A stretch of 64,000 nucleotides of DNA from Polyangiaceae bacterium (GTDB lineage Bacteria; Myxococcota_A; Polyangia; Polyangiales; Polyangiaceae). The DNA is taken from the NCBI GenBank assembly GCA_016933275.1, contig JAFGBI010000243.1, forward strand, positions 1 to 64,000, given 5' to 3'. Within the stretch, counting starts at the first letter, position 1. Each line of letters opens with the position of its first letter. Under the pieces are notes generated by a model. It was not told the origin of the DNA. It was given only the letters and a program-made list of their open reading frames with translations, and made no database searches. The translations under genes were made by a program, and so were the position numbers. This document shows, one piece after another, positions 46,449-55,154 of this stretch.

Positions 46449-47846
46449 TCAGTGCCGCAGGTCGAAGGGGTTCCTGTCATCCGACGCCGGTTCGGTAGCC
46501 GTTGGAGCCGGGGGAGCAGCGGGGTCCGTCCGGGGCGGCGCGCGCCGGACTCGAACGCGCGTCCGGCGCGAGGCCGAGTCCACAGCGACCGGCTTGGCGC
46601 TCGCCGTCGGGGAGGCGGACTCCGTCCCCGGTGCGGACACCTCCACGTCGGAGTCCAGGTCGATCGGGCCTGGCACGGGCGTGGCGGAGACGACCACGGG
46701 CGGCTCACCTGGTGAGGCCAGCCGCGCCGACTCGACATGAGGAGGCACCGGGTGCGCCGTCGCGAACGCACGCCATCCCCCGAGCGCGAACCACCCGATC
46801 GCCACGGCAGCGACCGTTGCTACGGCGACAAAGCGCAATCCGTGGCCTCGCCGAGGGGGGTCGGGCGTGGCCGAACGCGTGAGCACGTGCGGCTCGGTGC
46901 GATTCGTCACCGCGGGCTCGCCCCCGGGCGCGACGCCCGCCACCACCTCGAGCGGAACCGAGGACTCTATTCCCGCTGGGGCGACGGCGCGGAGCGCTTC
47001 CTGCATCGCGCGCGCGTCGGGCCACCGGTCGACCTTGGCGAAGGAGAGTGCCTGATCGATGACGGAAGCAAGCTCGACCGCGATCTCCGGGGCCACGGAG
47101 CGCAAGGGAGGGGCGGGACGAGTGGCGGTGAGGACGAGCTGCTCGGGCACCGTGCACCCTTCGTGGACGAATCGCCCCGACAGCAGCGTGAACAGCGTGG
47201 CGCCCGCGGACCAGATGTCGGTGCGGGTGTCGACCTCGCTCCAGTGACCCAGCGCCTGCTCAGGGGCCATGAAGGCCGGGGTGCCGAGGAGCGTCCCGTC
47301 TTGCGTCGCGTTGGTGGACCGACTGGAGACCTCACGCAAGCGGGCGATCCCGAAGTCGAGCACCTTGATCCGCCCCTCGTCGGTCAGGAACAGGTTGTCC
47401 GGCTTGAGGTCACGGTGGACGATGCCGCGCGCGTGCGCGGCCTGGAGGACATCGAGGAGCTGGTCGGCGATGGTAGCCACTTCCAGCGGCGACAGCCGCC
47501 CGAGTCGTCGGAGACGCGCCTCGAGCGTCTCCCCGGTGAGCCGCTCCATGACCAGGAATGGCGCGCCGTCCTCCGTGATGTCGTCGTCGAGCACGAGGAC
47601 CGTGCCCGGATGCTGGACAGCGTTGGCAACGTAGCCTTCGCGCAGAAACCGCGCCGTCACCTCGAGAGCGCCAGCGATCTCGGGGTGCAGCATCTTGATC
47701 GCAACGCGGCTCTGGTTGCGATGGGTCGCCCCATAGACACAGGCCGTGGCGCCGATGCCGAGGACCGAGTCGAGCAGCCACTTGCCCTTGAGCACGGTTC
47801 CGACCCGAACTCGCGCCCGCTCGTGGAGGTCGCCTTTCGGGGCCAT
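46449..47846 (-). CDS. Transmembrane Ser/Thr protein kinase (PknB-like)
   Basis: Start ATG 47846 gives 465 residues beginning just before the kinase fold; an in-frame upstream start is less likely. The kinase domain (about 15-280) has a Gly loop (GIGATACVYGA), the VAIK lysine (Lys51), catalytic HRDLKPDN (Asp146), DFG (Asp164) and APEQ in the activation segment, so it should be active. A single membrane helix follows (near 345-365, FVAVATVAAVAIGWFALGG). The external part is a Pro/Ala/Ser-rich tail of about 100 residues without PASTA repeats. It heads an operon with the TPR/PEGA-like protein. Confidence 0.9.
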   Translation of the reverse strand: MAPKGDLHERARVRVGTVLKGKWLLDSVLGIGATACVYGATHRNQSRVAIKMLHPEIAGALEVTARFLREGYVANAVQHPGTVLVLDDDITEDGAPFLVMERLTGETLEARLRRLGRLSPLEVATIADQLLDVLQAAHARGIVHRDLKPDNLFLTDEGRIKVLDFGIARLREVSSRSTNATQDGTLLGTPAFMAPEQALGHWSEVDTRTDIWSAGATLFTLLSGRFVHEGCTVPEQLVLTATRPAPPLRSVAPEIAVELASVIDQALSFAKVDRWPDARAMQEALRAVAPAGIESSVPLEVVAGVAPGGEPAVTNRTEPHVLTRSATPDPPRRGHGLRFVAVATVAAVAIGWFALGGWRAFATAHPVPPHVESARLASPGEPPVVVSATPVPGPIDLDSDVEVSAPGTESASPTASAKPVAVDSASRRTRVRVRRAPPRTDPAAPPAPTATEPASDDRNPFDLRH

Positions 47847-48096
47847 CGCCGGATAGTACGCTTGGCTTTCGGATTCTTCACCCAACACGGGAAAATCCCT
47901 CGACCGCGACCGACGCCAGCCGGCGGTAGCGCAGCTCGAACGCTCGAGGAGCGGGGCCACTTTCATCTAGACCCGAGGCTTGCCGCATTTCTCGATCCTC
48001 CCCGCGCCCGGCCGCCGGCCGCGGGTCCCCCTCCGAAACCCCGGCGGCCTGCGCGAAACAACCGGGAAGGAACGGCTGGCGCAGCGCGTAAAAGCT

Positions 48097-48115
48097 GAGT
48101 ACCAGGGCGGTACTC
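48097..48115 (+). promoter_or_regulatory. Inverted repeat next to a ribosome-binding site
   Basis: GAGTACC-AGGGC-GGTACTC is a perfect 7-bp inverted repeat that ends one base before GGAG, the likely Shine-Dalgarno of the gene at 48126. It could be an operator or an RNA hairpin that influences translation. Confidence 0.4.
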
Positions 48116-48125
48116 GGAGCATCCC

Positions 48126-48467
48126 ATGCAAAGCTCGTTGAAGAAAGCCGTATACGCGGTCGCATCGTCCGCTCTCCTTGCGGGAGCATTCTTGGCCGGG
48201 CGTGCCCACGCCGCCGACCAGCGGATCGACGAGGCGGATGCGTTCGTGACCAAGAGCATTGCGATCCTCAAGGCGCTCGAAGACCCAGAGAAGCCAGGGG
48301 AGTACGGGGGGCACCGGCTGAGGGCATTGGCCCACCTCGCACGGGCACAGGCAGAAATCCGAGCATCCAAGGCGTACGTCGACAACCCGCCCCCACCCCC
48401 CACCCGACGGCCGCCTCCGCCGCGTCGTCCGCCCCCCCACCCCAGATCCCCGGGCGGTCCGAGGTAA
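48126..48467 (+). CDS. Small secreted protein with Pro-rich tail
   Basis: The 113-residue protein has a clear signal peptide (Lys at the start, hydrophobic core, cleavage after AHA near residue 29). A 50-residue helical, Ala/Glu-rich segment follows (ADQRIDEADAFVTKSIAILK and LAHLARAQAEIRASKAYV), then a tail of Pro and Arg. The size and helical middle suggest a periplasmic protein; I do not recognise it. GGAG lies 6 nt before ATG 48126, beside an inverted repeat. Confidence 0.7.
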   Translation: MQSSLKKAVYAVASSALLAGAFLAGRAHAADQRIDEADAFVTKSIAILKALEDPEKPGEYGGHRLRALAHLARAQAEIRASKAYVDNPPPPPTRRPPPPRRPPPHPRSPGGPR

Positions 48468-48510
48468 TCCGCTGTCGCGGACAGCGACCGCTGATCTAGA
48501 GTCCCTGGCG

Positions 48511-49908
48511 GTGAAACCCTTGCCTCTACCGCATCCGCGCACCGCAGTCCGCCTCGGCGTCGTCGCGGTCGCGATCTCCGCCCCCGGCTGTCTCGTCTCG
48601 TTCGACGGGTACCGGCTCGACCCCGAAACGGGAGGTGTGTCCAGAGGAGGCGCCGAGGTGGGAGGTGCTTCGGAAGGCGGGACAGCGGCGGCTTCCGGGT
48701 GGGAGGCCGTACGGGGAGGAGAAGGGGGAAGCCCCGGATCGGGCCTCGTCGCCGGTGGAGGCGAGAGCGACGCAGGGAGACCGGCCGGGGGTGCCTCGAC
48801 GGGGAACGAGCCCCGAGGCGCAGCGAGTCCGGGCGGCGAGGGCGGCGTCCCTGAGTCCGAGACAGGTGGGCTCGATTCGGGCGGGTCTGGCGAAGGTGGT
48901 GGAGGCGATGGAGGCAACGGGGGGGACGGCGAGGGCGGCCACACCGGGGACGGTGGGAGCACCGGCGGCGCCACCAGCGGAGGCCACACCATGGGCGGCA
49001 CCGGCGCCACGGGTGGCCTGGCACCCGGTGGGGCCAACACGGGGGGCGACGTGACAGGGGACACCGGCGGCACCATGGGTGGCAACGCCGCCGGTGGCGC
49101 GGGCACGGGCGGCATACCCACCGGTGGTACCGGGACTGGGGGCCACGGAACCGGGGGCGGGATGAGCTGTCCCGTTGGCCTTCCCGGTCCGGCGATGACC
49201 GAGGTTCCCAAGGGCGGCGGCGGGTTCTTCTGCATCGACCGCACCGAGGTGACCAACGCACAGTACGCCGCGTTCGTCGCGGCCGCCGACACTGCTGGCC
49301 AGCCAGTGTTCTGCTCCTTCAACACCAACTTCACACCGCAGACGAGCACGGACTGTCCTTCGCTTCGCTACGATCCGACGGAATTTCCCGAACATCCAGT
49401 GAGCTGTGTGGACTGGTGCGACGCCCATGCCTTCTGCGCCTGGGCCAAAAAGCGCCTCTGCGGTAACGTGGCGGGGGGCCCGGTCGCGCCCGAGGATTTC
49501 GCCGACGCCACGAGCGACCAGTGGTACCGCGCGTGCACGGGCGGTGGCGACACCGCCTACCCGTATGGCAGTACCCACGAGGCTGCGCGCTGCGTGGACA
49601 TGTATTCCCCCGCCGCCTATCCCGTCCCGATCGGCGAATTCCCGAACTGCCACGGGCAGGACACCTTCGCCGATATCTTCGATCAAAGCGGCAACGTGTC
49701 CGAGTGGGAAGACTCGTGCAGCGCGAGCGCGGGGGGCAGCGATCTCTGCATGCATCGCGGGGGAAGCTACCTCGACGCGGAGGACACCTTCCCGAGCGTG
49801 CGCTGTGACTCGGCGGACGAGGACAACCTTGTGAACTTGAACCCCGCGCAGCGGGAGCGACAGAGCCGCAGCATCACCGTCGGGTTCCGCTGCTGCTGGG
49901 ATCCGTAG
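48511..49908 (+). CDS. Lipoprotein with formylglycine-generating-enzyme-like (SUMF1) domain
   Basis: The 465-residue protein starts at GTG 48511. It has a lipoprotein signal (lipobox ISAPGC, Cys27), then about 185 residues of Gly-rich spacer. The C-terminal 250 residues follow the FGE-sulfatase fold: FFCIDRTEVTNAQYAAF, HPVSCVDWCDAHAFCAWAKKRL, DQSGNVSEWEDSC, HRGGSY and a final VGFRCC. The paired copper-binding cysteines of true sulfatase-activating enzymes are not evident (only one Cys in PSVRCDSAD), so a non-catalytic or different role at the cell surface is more likely. No sulfatase gene is nearby. Confidence 0.82.
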   Translation: MKPLPLPHPRTAVRLGVVAVAISAPGCLVSFDGYRLDPETGGVSRGGAEVGGASEGGTAAASGWEAVRGGEGGSPGSGLVAGGGESDAGRPAGGASTGNEPRGAASPGGEGGVPESETGGLDSGGSGEGGGGDGGNGGDGEGGHTGDGGSTGGATSGGHTMGGTGATGGLAPGGANTGGDVTGDTGGTMGGNAAGGAGTGGIPTGGTGTGGHGTGGGMSCPVGLPGPAMTEVPKGGGGFFCIDRTEVTNAQYAAFVAAADTAGQPVFCSFNTNFTPQTSTDCPSLRYDPTEFPEHPVSCVDWCDAHAFCAWAKKRLCGNVAGGPVAPEDFADATSDQWYRACTGGGDTAYPYGSTHEAARCVDMYSPAAYPVPIGEFPNCHGQDTFADIFDQSGNVSEWEDSCSASAGGSDLCMHRGGSYLDAEDTFPSVRCDSADEDNLVNLNPAQRERQSRSITVGFRCCWDP

Positions 49909-50141
49909 TGGTCGGTCCTGGTCCGGCCCTCCTTCCCCTCCCCACGCCGGCCGCCGCGGTGTCCTCGTCCGCGCCGAAGCGAGAATCGAGATGCTCCAGC
50001 GATGAGGGGACGTCCTGGCGGACAACGCGCGTATCCCGCGCCGAACCCGGCGCAGCGTCCACTCATTGGGCCGAACCCGCTGGACCCGGCCTGCCTCCTC
50101 TTGGCAGGTCGTATCTCCTCCTGCTGCCGCTCGTCGTCTCC

Positions 50142-50531
50142 TCACCATCCGTTCCGCCAACGCCTCCCGTGGCGGTGGCGGCGTCGGTGCTGCCGACCGG
50201 GACACCCCGGCAATAGGAAGGCCTGCTCCGTCAGCTCACCCGCGAAATGGGCGAGCATCACCTCATGCAGCAGCCCGCACGTGTTGGGGATGACCCTCAT
50301 CCCCGCCGCGGTGAGCATGGCCTCGAGCGGCCACGAGATCGCGCCGCAGATGATGACCCCCGCGCCGAGCCCGGCGATGCGCTTCGCCTTGGCGACGGGG
50401 TCCGGTTCGACAACCACCACTTCCTCACGGGCCAACGTGCCATCCAAACCCTCGGTCACCAGAACGAAGGTCCGGGCGACGTCGAGCAACGGGGAGATCC
50501 TGTCCCCATCCGATGGGATCACGACCTTCAC
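50142..50531 (-). CDS. NifX/NifB-type Fe-Mo cluster-binding domain protein
   Basis: The 129-residue protein, taken from GTG 50531, matches the small dinitrogenase iron-molybdenum-cofactor-binding fold (PF02579): VKVVIPSDGDRISPLLDVAR at the N-terminus, then GAGVIICGAISWPLEAMLTAAGMRVIP. Such stand-alone proteins bind Fe-S or Fe-Mo clusters. The frame is open upstream, but the family pattern begins at this GTG. A consensus sigma-54 promoter sits 14-28 bp upstream, predicting a start of transcription only about 2 nt before the GTG, so the mRNA would be nearly leaderless or a later start (GTG 50522) is used. It is divergent from a sigma-54 activator. Confidence 0.75.
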   Translation of the reverse strand: MKVVIPSDGDRISPLLDVARTFVLVTEGLDGTLAREEVVVVEPDPVAKAKRIAGLGAGVIICGAISWPLEAMLTAAGMRVIPNTCGLLHEVMLAHFAGELTEQAFLLPGCPGRQHRRRHRHGRRWRNGW

Positions 50532-50544
50532 GCAGAGGCGCAAA

Positions 50545-50559
50545 GCAATTGGTGTGCCA
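50545..50559 (-). promoter_or_regulatory. Sigma-54 (-24/-12) promoter
   Basis: On the minus strand the sequence is TGGCAC-ACCAA-TTGCT, an exact match to the consensus core TGGCAC-N5-TTGC. It points at the NifX-like gene and lies in the 165-bp gap to a divergent sigma-54-dependent activator. The expected transcription start is near 50533. Confidence 0.75.
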
Positions 50560-50695
50560 TTCTCGACCACCGGCTCTGCACCCGGTATTCTCACGCCGCT
50601 GGCGGTCGCCCATGCTCCGTTCGGGCGGCATGTTCGTGCGTTCTGCAATGCTGAGTTGAAATTCGCACGATTGAGCGCACTCTCAGACCCACCCC

Positions 50696-52111
50696 ATGCC
50701 ACCCCACTCGACCTCGCGTCTTCCCGAGACGGCGAACCCAACGACCATCCTTGCTCTCGACGTGGCTTGCTTCCGGGATCCGATCCTGGACTCCATCAAC
50801 GAGGGCGTCTTCACGGTAGACCTCGACTGGCGCATCACCTCCTTCAATCGCGCGGCGGAAAGCATTACCGGAATTCGACGCGAGGACGCCATCGGCCACC
50901 GATGCAGCGAGGTGCTTCGGGCCAACATCTGCGCGGACGACTGCGCGTTGCGGGGTGTCCTCGACTCTGGCAAGCCGACCGTCAACGCATCGGTCTTCGT
51001 GGTCGATGCGTTGGGCGAGCGCATACCCATCAAGGTCTCTGCGGCAGTCCTGCACGACGTCGACGATCGGGTCATCGGTGGCGTCGAGACGTTTCAGGAT
51101 CTCAGACAAGTAGAGGAGCTCCGCAAGGAACTCCTGGACAAGCGCTCGTTTGCCGACATCGTCGGCAAGAGCGCGGCCATCACACGGCTCTTCGATATCC
51201 TCCCGCACATCGCCGACAGCAACGCGACCATTCTGGTCCACGGAGAGAGCGGAACCGGCAAGGAGCTGGTCGCTCGAGCCATTCATGCGCTCTCGCCGCG
51301 GCGCAAGCGACGTTTCGTGGCCGTGAACTGCGGGGCACTTCCGGACACGTTGCTCGAGTCCGAGCTCTTCGGGTACAAAGCCGGAGCATTCACGGACGCC
51401 AGGAGAGACAAGCCCGGACGGTTCGCGCTGGCCGAGGGCGGGACGCTCTTTCTCGACGAAATCGGGGATGTCTCGCCCGCGATGCAGGTGCGGCTGCTGC
51501 GCGTGCTCCAGGAGAGGGTCTATGAGCCGCTGGGCGCGGTGGAGCCCGTGCGGGCGAACGTGCGCGTCGTCGCCGCCACCAACAGGGACCTGGGAGAGCT
51601 CGTTCGCGAGGGGAAGTTTCGAGAGGATCTCTACTATCGAATCCGCGTCGTCCAGATCGACGTCCCTCCCTTGCGGGAACGGCGAGAGGACATCCCCCTC
51701 CTAGTCGACCACTTCGTCGCCACCTACAATCGACTGCGCGGCCAAGAAATCGCCGGGCTCTCCAGAGAGGCCTTGTCGCTGCTGGTGCACCACGATTTCC
51801 CGGGCAACGTTCGGGAGCTGCAGAACGTCCTGGAGCACGCCTTCGTGCTCTGCCGCGGCGTGCTGATCGAGCCCCGGCACCTACCACCGGACATGACGCG
51901 CGGCAGCGCGCGCGCATTCGCGGATCCGAAGCAGGAGATGAACCTGAAGTCCGTCGAGCGGTTCATGATCCAAGAGGCCCTGGCGAAGCACCAGGGCAAT
52001 CGTGCGCTCGCCGCCCGCGAGCTCGGCATCAACCCGAGCACGCTGTACCGAAGGATCCAGCGGTTCGGCCTCGAGCCGCCTGGCAGGGACGGGCGTGGCA
52101 GGAGGTCCTGA
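50696..52111 (+). CDS. Sigma-54-dependent transcriptional activator with PAS domain
   Basis: In this 471-residue protein, residues about 22-140 are a PAS sensor that contains a Cys motif (Cys70, Cys79, Cys83). Residues about 153-385 are an AAA+ sigma-54 interaction domain with Walker A GESGTGKE (183-190), Walker B FLDEIGD, and the sigma-54 contact loop GAFTDA (230-235) in place of GAFTGA. The C-terminus is a Fis-type HTH (ALAARELGINPSTLYRRIQRFG). No receiver domain is present, so it probably senses redox, metal or a small ligand through PAS. The divergent NifX-like gene has a matching promoter and is the obvious target. The start is by length; no Shine-Dalgarno is clear. Confidence 0.9.
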   Translation: MPPHSTSRLPETANPTTILALDVACFRDPILDSINEGVFTVDLDWRITSFNRAAESITGIRREDAIGHRCSEVLRANICADDCALRGVLDSGKPTVNASVFVVDALGERIPIKVSAAVLHDVDDRVIGGVETFQDLRQVEELRKELLDKRSFADIVGKSAAITRLFDILPHIADSNATILVHGESGTGKELVARAIHALSPRRKRRFVAVNCGALPDTLLESELFGYKAGAFTDARRDKPGRFALAEGGTLFLDEIGDVSPAMQVRLLRVLQERVYEPLGAVEPVRANVRVVAATNRDLGELVREGKFREDLYYRIRVVQIDVPPLRERREDIPLLVDHFVATYNRLRGQEIAGLSREALSLLVHHDFPGNVRELQNVLEHAFVLCRGVLIEPRHLPPDMTRGSARAFADPKQEMNLKSVERFMIQEALAKHQGNRALAARELGINPSTLYRRIQRFGLEPPGRDGRGRRS

Positions 52112-53195
52112 CCGCAGAGGGTGGACGCCCCAGTGATGGCCTGCACTTCGCCTCGTTCGACCCGCGCGTCGAGGCGACCGCGTTGGGGGGCCGCGAGACC
52201 GAGCTCGAGCGACCCATCCGATGGAGCGGATCGCCGAGCCTCGCGTCCGTGGGTCGGGCTCCGCCGACTTGGGGACGGCACGTCGGTTCCGGGGCCTGCC
52301 CCCTCTCCGTCACGATGCCCGAGATCAACGGTCGCTGGCACCACGCCCGAAACCTCTCGCGTGCGCGCGGTGCACGGCTCGCGACATGGACACCGATCGG
52401 CCGTTGTCAGGGCGCCGACCCGCGGCACGCGATTCCATCCCAGCGGGACAGCTCCAACGCGGATGGATTGGCCGTCGCGCTTGGGATCCTCGGAGGTCGC
52501 CTTCACGGCTGCCGGAGGGTGGCGTCCCGACTCGCGCTCTTTCTGGCTCGCCGACGCGAAGGGGCCAACACGAGCGCGCGAGGCTCCTGGTCGCGGCGTT
52601 CGCTCCTCTCAACCGCAGGGGGACGATGGCTACCGCGCCCTCACCTCGCTGGCATCGACGGAACATGGCTCACCCAGGTTGACCGGAACAGCAGGGATGG
52701 ACCCCCAAAAAATCGAGTGATCTCAAACGAATTGCAGCCATGACCGGAAGTCCGTCCGGGGGTGCGGTTGACCACCAGCAGCTCGCCGTTGGGACTGCCT
52801 TTCGGAGCGCCTGCCGCGGGGGCCTGTCGCCGCAATCATGATGATTGCTGCGACCAATCAACGACCCGGGGACCCAAGTCAGGGGCCCCTTGCGTCGGGC
52901 CCCGCTCGGCGAAGCCGAGCGGGCAGGCCCGGGGCTGACCTTGGGCTGCGTTTCCGGCGCTGCGGTAGCTTTCGACAGCGTGATCGCTGCTCCAGGTGGG
53001 GTTCGAAGCGGGCGCGAAAGACCCACCGGGTTCGCCGCAGGATGGCGGTCCTGGTGGTCTTCGGCTGATCGACCGTCGCCATTGAGGGAATACCTCTGGT
53101 GCGTCGAGGCAGGTTGCGCCCCAGGTCCTGCGCGGACAAGGACCACCACGCCACGTCGCTTCTGGTCCACTCCGGCTCTCCTGAGGCACACGGAC
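52112..53195. other. 1.1-kb region without a supported gene
   Basis: The frames here are Arg/Ser-rich shadows. A fragment like the left end of repeat A lies at about 52829-52870 (CGCAATCATGATGATTGCTGCGACCAATCAACGACC). The 200 bp before 53196 should contain the esterase promoter, but no convincing -35/-10 is visible. Confidence 0.45.
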
Positions 53196-54974
53196 ATGGC
53201 TCGACATAGGCATCGGGTTCTCGCAGGCGCATCGATCTCCCTGGGTTTGCTGGTGGCTGACCCACTGTGGGCAGCGGCGTTGACGCAAGTGGACCGGTCC
53301 ACTTGGGGAGCGAGCGGTGTACCGAGCTACGTCACCATGTACATCTATGCGCCAGACAAGCGGATAGAGAACCCTCCCATCGTGGTTGCCTGCCACTCCT
53401 GTGGGACGGCGGTGAGCGGGTACATCAACAGCATCTCCGGGATCGTATCGGGCGCCGATCGCTACGGCTTCATCCTCATCCTCCCGGAGGCCACTGGGCG
53501 AAACTGCTGGGACGTGGGATCCTCGCAGTCCCTGACTCATGACGGTGGCGGCGACACCCAGGCCATCGCCCAGATGGTCAAGTACGCGCTGACGCAGTAT
53601 GGCGGCGACCCTGACCGCGTCTACGCGATGGGTGGCTCGTCGGGGGCGATGATGACGCAGGCCTTGATGGCCGTGTACCCCGACGTCTTCAGGGCTGGCT
53701 CGGCGAGGGCGGGGGTTCCGGCTGGATGCTGGGCGGATGGCTACGACAGCGGGCAGCAATGGAGCAACAACTGCGCCGGCGGCAGAACGACCAAGACGGA
53801 CCAACAGTGGGGAGACCTCGTTCGTGGCATGTACCGTGACTATGACGGACCGCGCCCTCGCATCCAACTCTTCCACGGCACGGCAGACACGACGATCAAC
53901 TACAACAACATGGGTGAGGCGATCAAAGAGTGGACCAACGTCCTCGGTCTTGGCACGAGCCCGACCTCGACCGATTCTCACACCACCGCGAATTCCACGT
54001 ACGCGCGCCAATTCTGGGAGAACGACTGCGGCTACACGGTCTTCGAAACCTGGGCGGGACAGAACGGCTCCCACTCCATGCCCTACGAGCAAGACTCCAT
54101 CCTCACCTACTTCGGCCTCGACGAGCCGGAGGCTCCCGATCCGGTACCGACCACCTGCTCGGGCACCGGCGGCTCCGCCGGCACGGGGGGCGAGGGCGCG
54201 GTCAGCAGTGGGGGAACGACGGGCGGTGTCGGTGGCCTCACGGGTGGCGTCGGCCCCACCATGGGCGGCATCGGTGGAGCGACGACCGGAGGATTCGGCG
54301 GCATCGGTGGTCATTCGACCGGCGGCATGAGCACGGGCGGCGTGAGCACGGGCGGCGTGAGCACGGGCGGCATCACGGGCACCGGTGGCCTCATGACTGG
54401 TGGCACCCCGACAAGCGGCACGAACACCGGCGGCATCATGATGGGCACCGGTGGCCTCATGACTGGTGGCACCGCGACGGGCGGCATGAGCACGGGCGGC
54501 GTCACGGGTACCGGTGGAACATCCACCAGTGGCGGCGCAACTGGCACGGGAGCGACGCCGACCTGCACTGCCCCGCTTCAACCCTGCGGATCGACCTGCG
54601 TGGACCTCCAGAACAACAGCGCCAACTGCGGAGCCTGCAGCCATGTCTGCGAAGGCACCGAGGTGTGCTCGCTCGGAGTCTGTGCCGCCAACTGCACTTC
54701 TGGGTACACGAGATGCGGGACCACCTGCGTGGACCTGATGACGAGCACCACCTCCTGCGGACGGTGCGACAGCCCGTGCCTCGAGGGCCAGGTCTGCTGG
54801 AACGGCACCTGCAGTAGCGGCTCGACTGCGGCCCCCGAGGAGAGTGATTGCACTTGTCGCGTCGGGCCCGGCCGCGGTGCCCACTCCGCAGGCATGCTCG
54901 CGGGCTGGCTCGCGCTCACCTTGCTCATGGCAACGCGCCGTCGGACACGCGGCTCGAATCCCTCGGCGGCGTGA
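53196..54974 (+). CDS. Secreted CE1/PHB-depolymerase-type esterase with MYXO-CTERM-like tail
   Basis: ATG 53196 (TGAGG upstream) gives 592 residues. After a signal peptide (cleavage near AAA, residue 28) comes an alpha/beta-hydrolase of the esterase-PHB / acetyl-xylan-esterase type. It has the oxyanion segment VACHSCGTAVSGYI, nucleophile Ser148 (MGGSSGAM), Asp231 (HGTADTTINY) and a late His in NGSHSMP. Residues about 320-455 are a Gly/Thr/Met linker with DNA-level repeats, followed by two disulfide modules (C....C..NSANCGAC...C). The end is CTC, a hydrophobic helix and RRRTR, a MYXO-CTERM-like sorting tail. Likely substrates are acetylated xylan or polyesters. The TGA lies at the edge of repeat B. 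Confidence 0.83.
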   Translation: MARHRHRVLAGASISLGLLVADPLWAAALTQVDRSTWGASGVPSYVTMYIYAPDKRIENPPIVVACHSCGTAVSGYINSISGIVSGADRYGFILILPEATGRNCWDVGSSQSLTHDGGGDTQAIAQMVKYALTQYGGDPDRVYAMGGSSGAMMTQALMAVYPDVFRAGSARAGVPAGCWADGYDSGQQWSNNCAGGRTTKTDQQWGDLVRGMYRDYDGPRPRIQLFHGTADTTINYNNMGEAIKEWTNVLGLGTSPTSTDSHTTANSTYARQFWENDCGYTVFETWAGQNGSHSMPYEQDSILTYFGLDEPEAPDPVPTTCSGTGGSAGTGGEGAVSSGGTTGGVGGLTGGVGPTMGGIGGATTGGFGGIGGHSTGGMSTGGVSTGGVSTGGITGTGGLMTGGTPTSGTNTGGIMMGTGGLMTGGTATGGMSTGGVTGTGGTSTSGGATGTGATPTCTAPLQPCGSTCVDLQNNSANCGACSHVCEGTEVCSLGVCAANCTSGYTRCGTTCVDLMTSTTSCGRCDSPCLEGQVCWNGTCSSGSTAAPEESDCTCRVGPGRGAHSAGMLAGWLALTLLMATRRRTRGSNPSAA

Positions 54975-55146
54975 TCTTGACCGGATCCGGCAGCAGATCC
55001 TTCATATCCGTTCACTAGGGCGTGAACGCATACGATTCTTCAATGTTCTCGTGACCACCAGCAATCGGGCGTCGGCATTCAGGGTCTCCGGGTCCTACCT
55101 CGAAGCTGACCGCTGATGGCCCGTTTGGTTCCGGCTCCGCCGGGTT
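54972..55146 (-). repeat. Intergenic repeat family B, full copy, reverse orientation
   Basis: The complement matches the 35475 copy: CCGGCGGAGCCGGAACCAAACGGGCCATCAGCGGTCAG at one end, GACGCCCGATTGCTGGTGGTCACGAGAACATTG in the middle and GGATCCGGTCAAGATCA at the other end. The upstream esterase stop TGA (54972-54974) coincides with the TGATCTTGACCGGATC edge of the element. The convergent lipoprotein gene starts its 3' end 9 bp further on. Confidence 0.75.
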
Positions 55147-55154
55147 GGGGTTAC

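Noticed and set aside
48511-49908. Active sulfatase-modifying formylglycine enzyme
   Set aside because: The fold motifs are present but the paired cysteines needed for copper are not evident, and no sulfatase gene is near.
52112-52720. Possible decayed TolB/WD40-like propeller gene
   Set aside because: Only scattered W-x-PDSR-like words in different frames; too little to support even a pseudogene.
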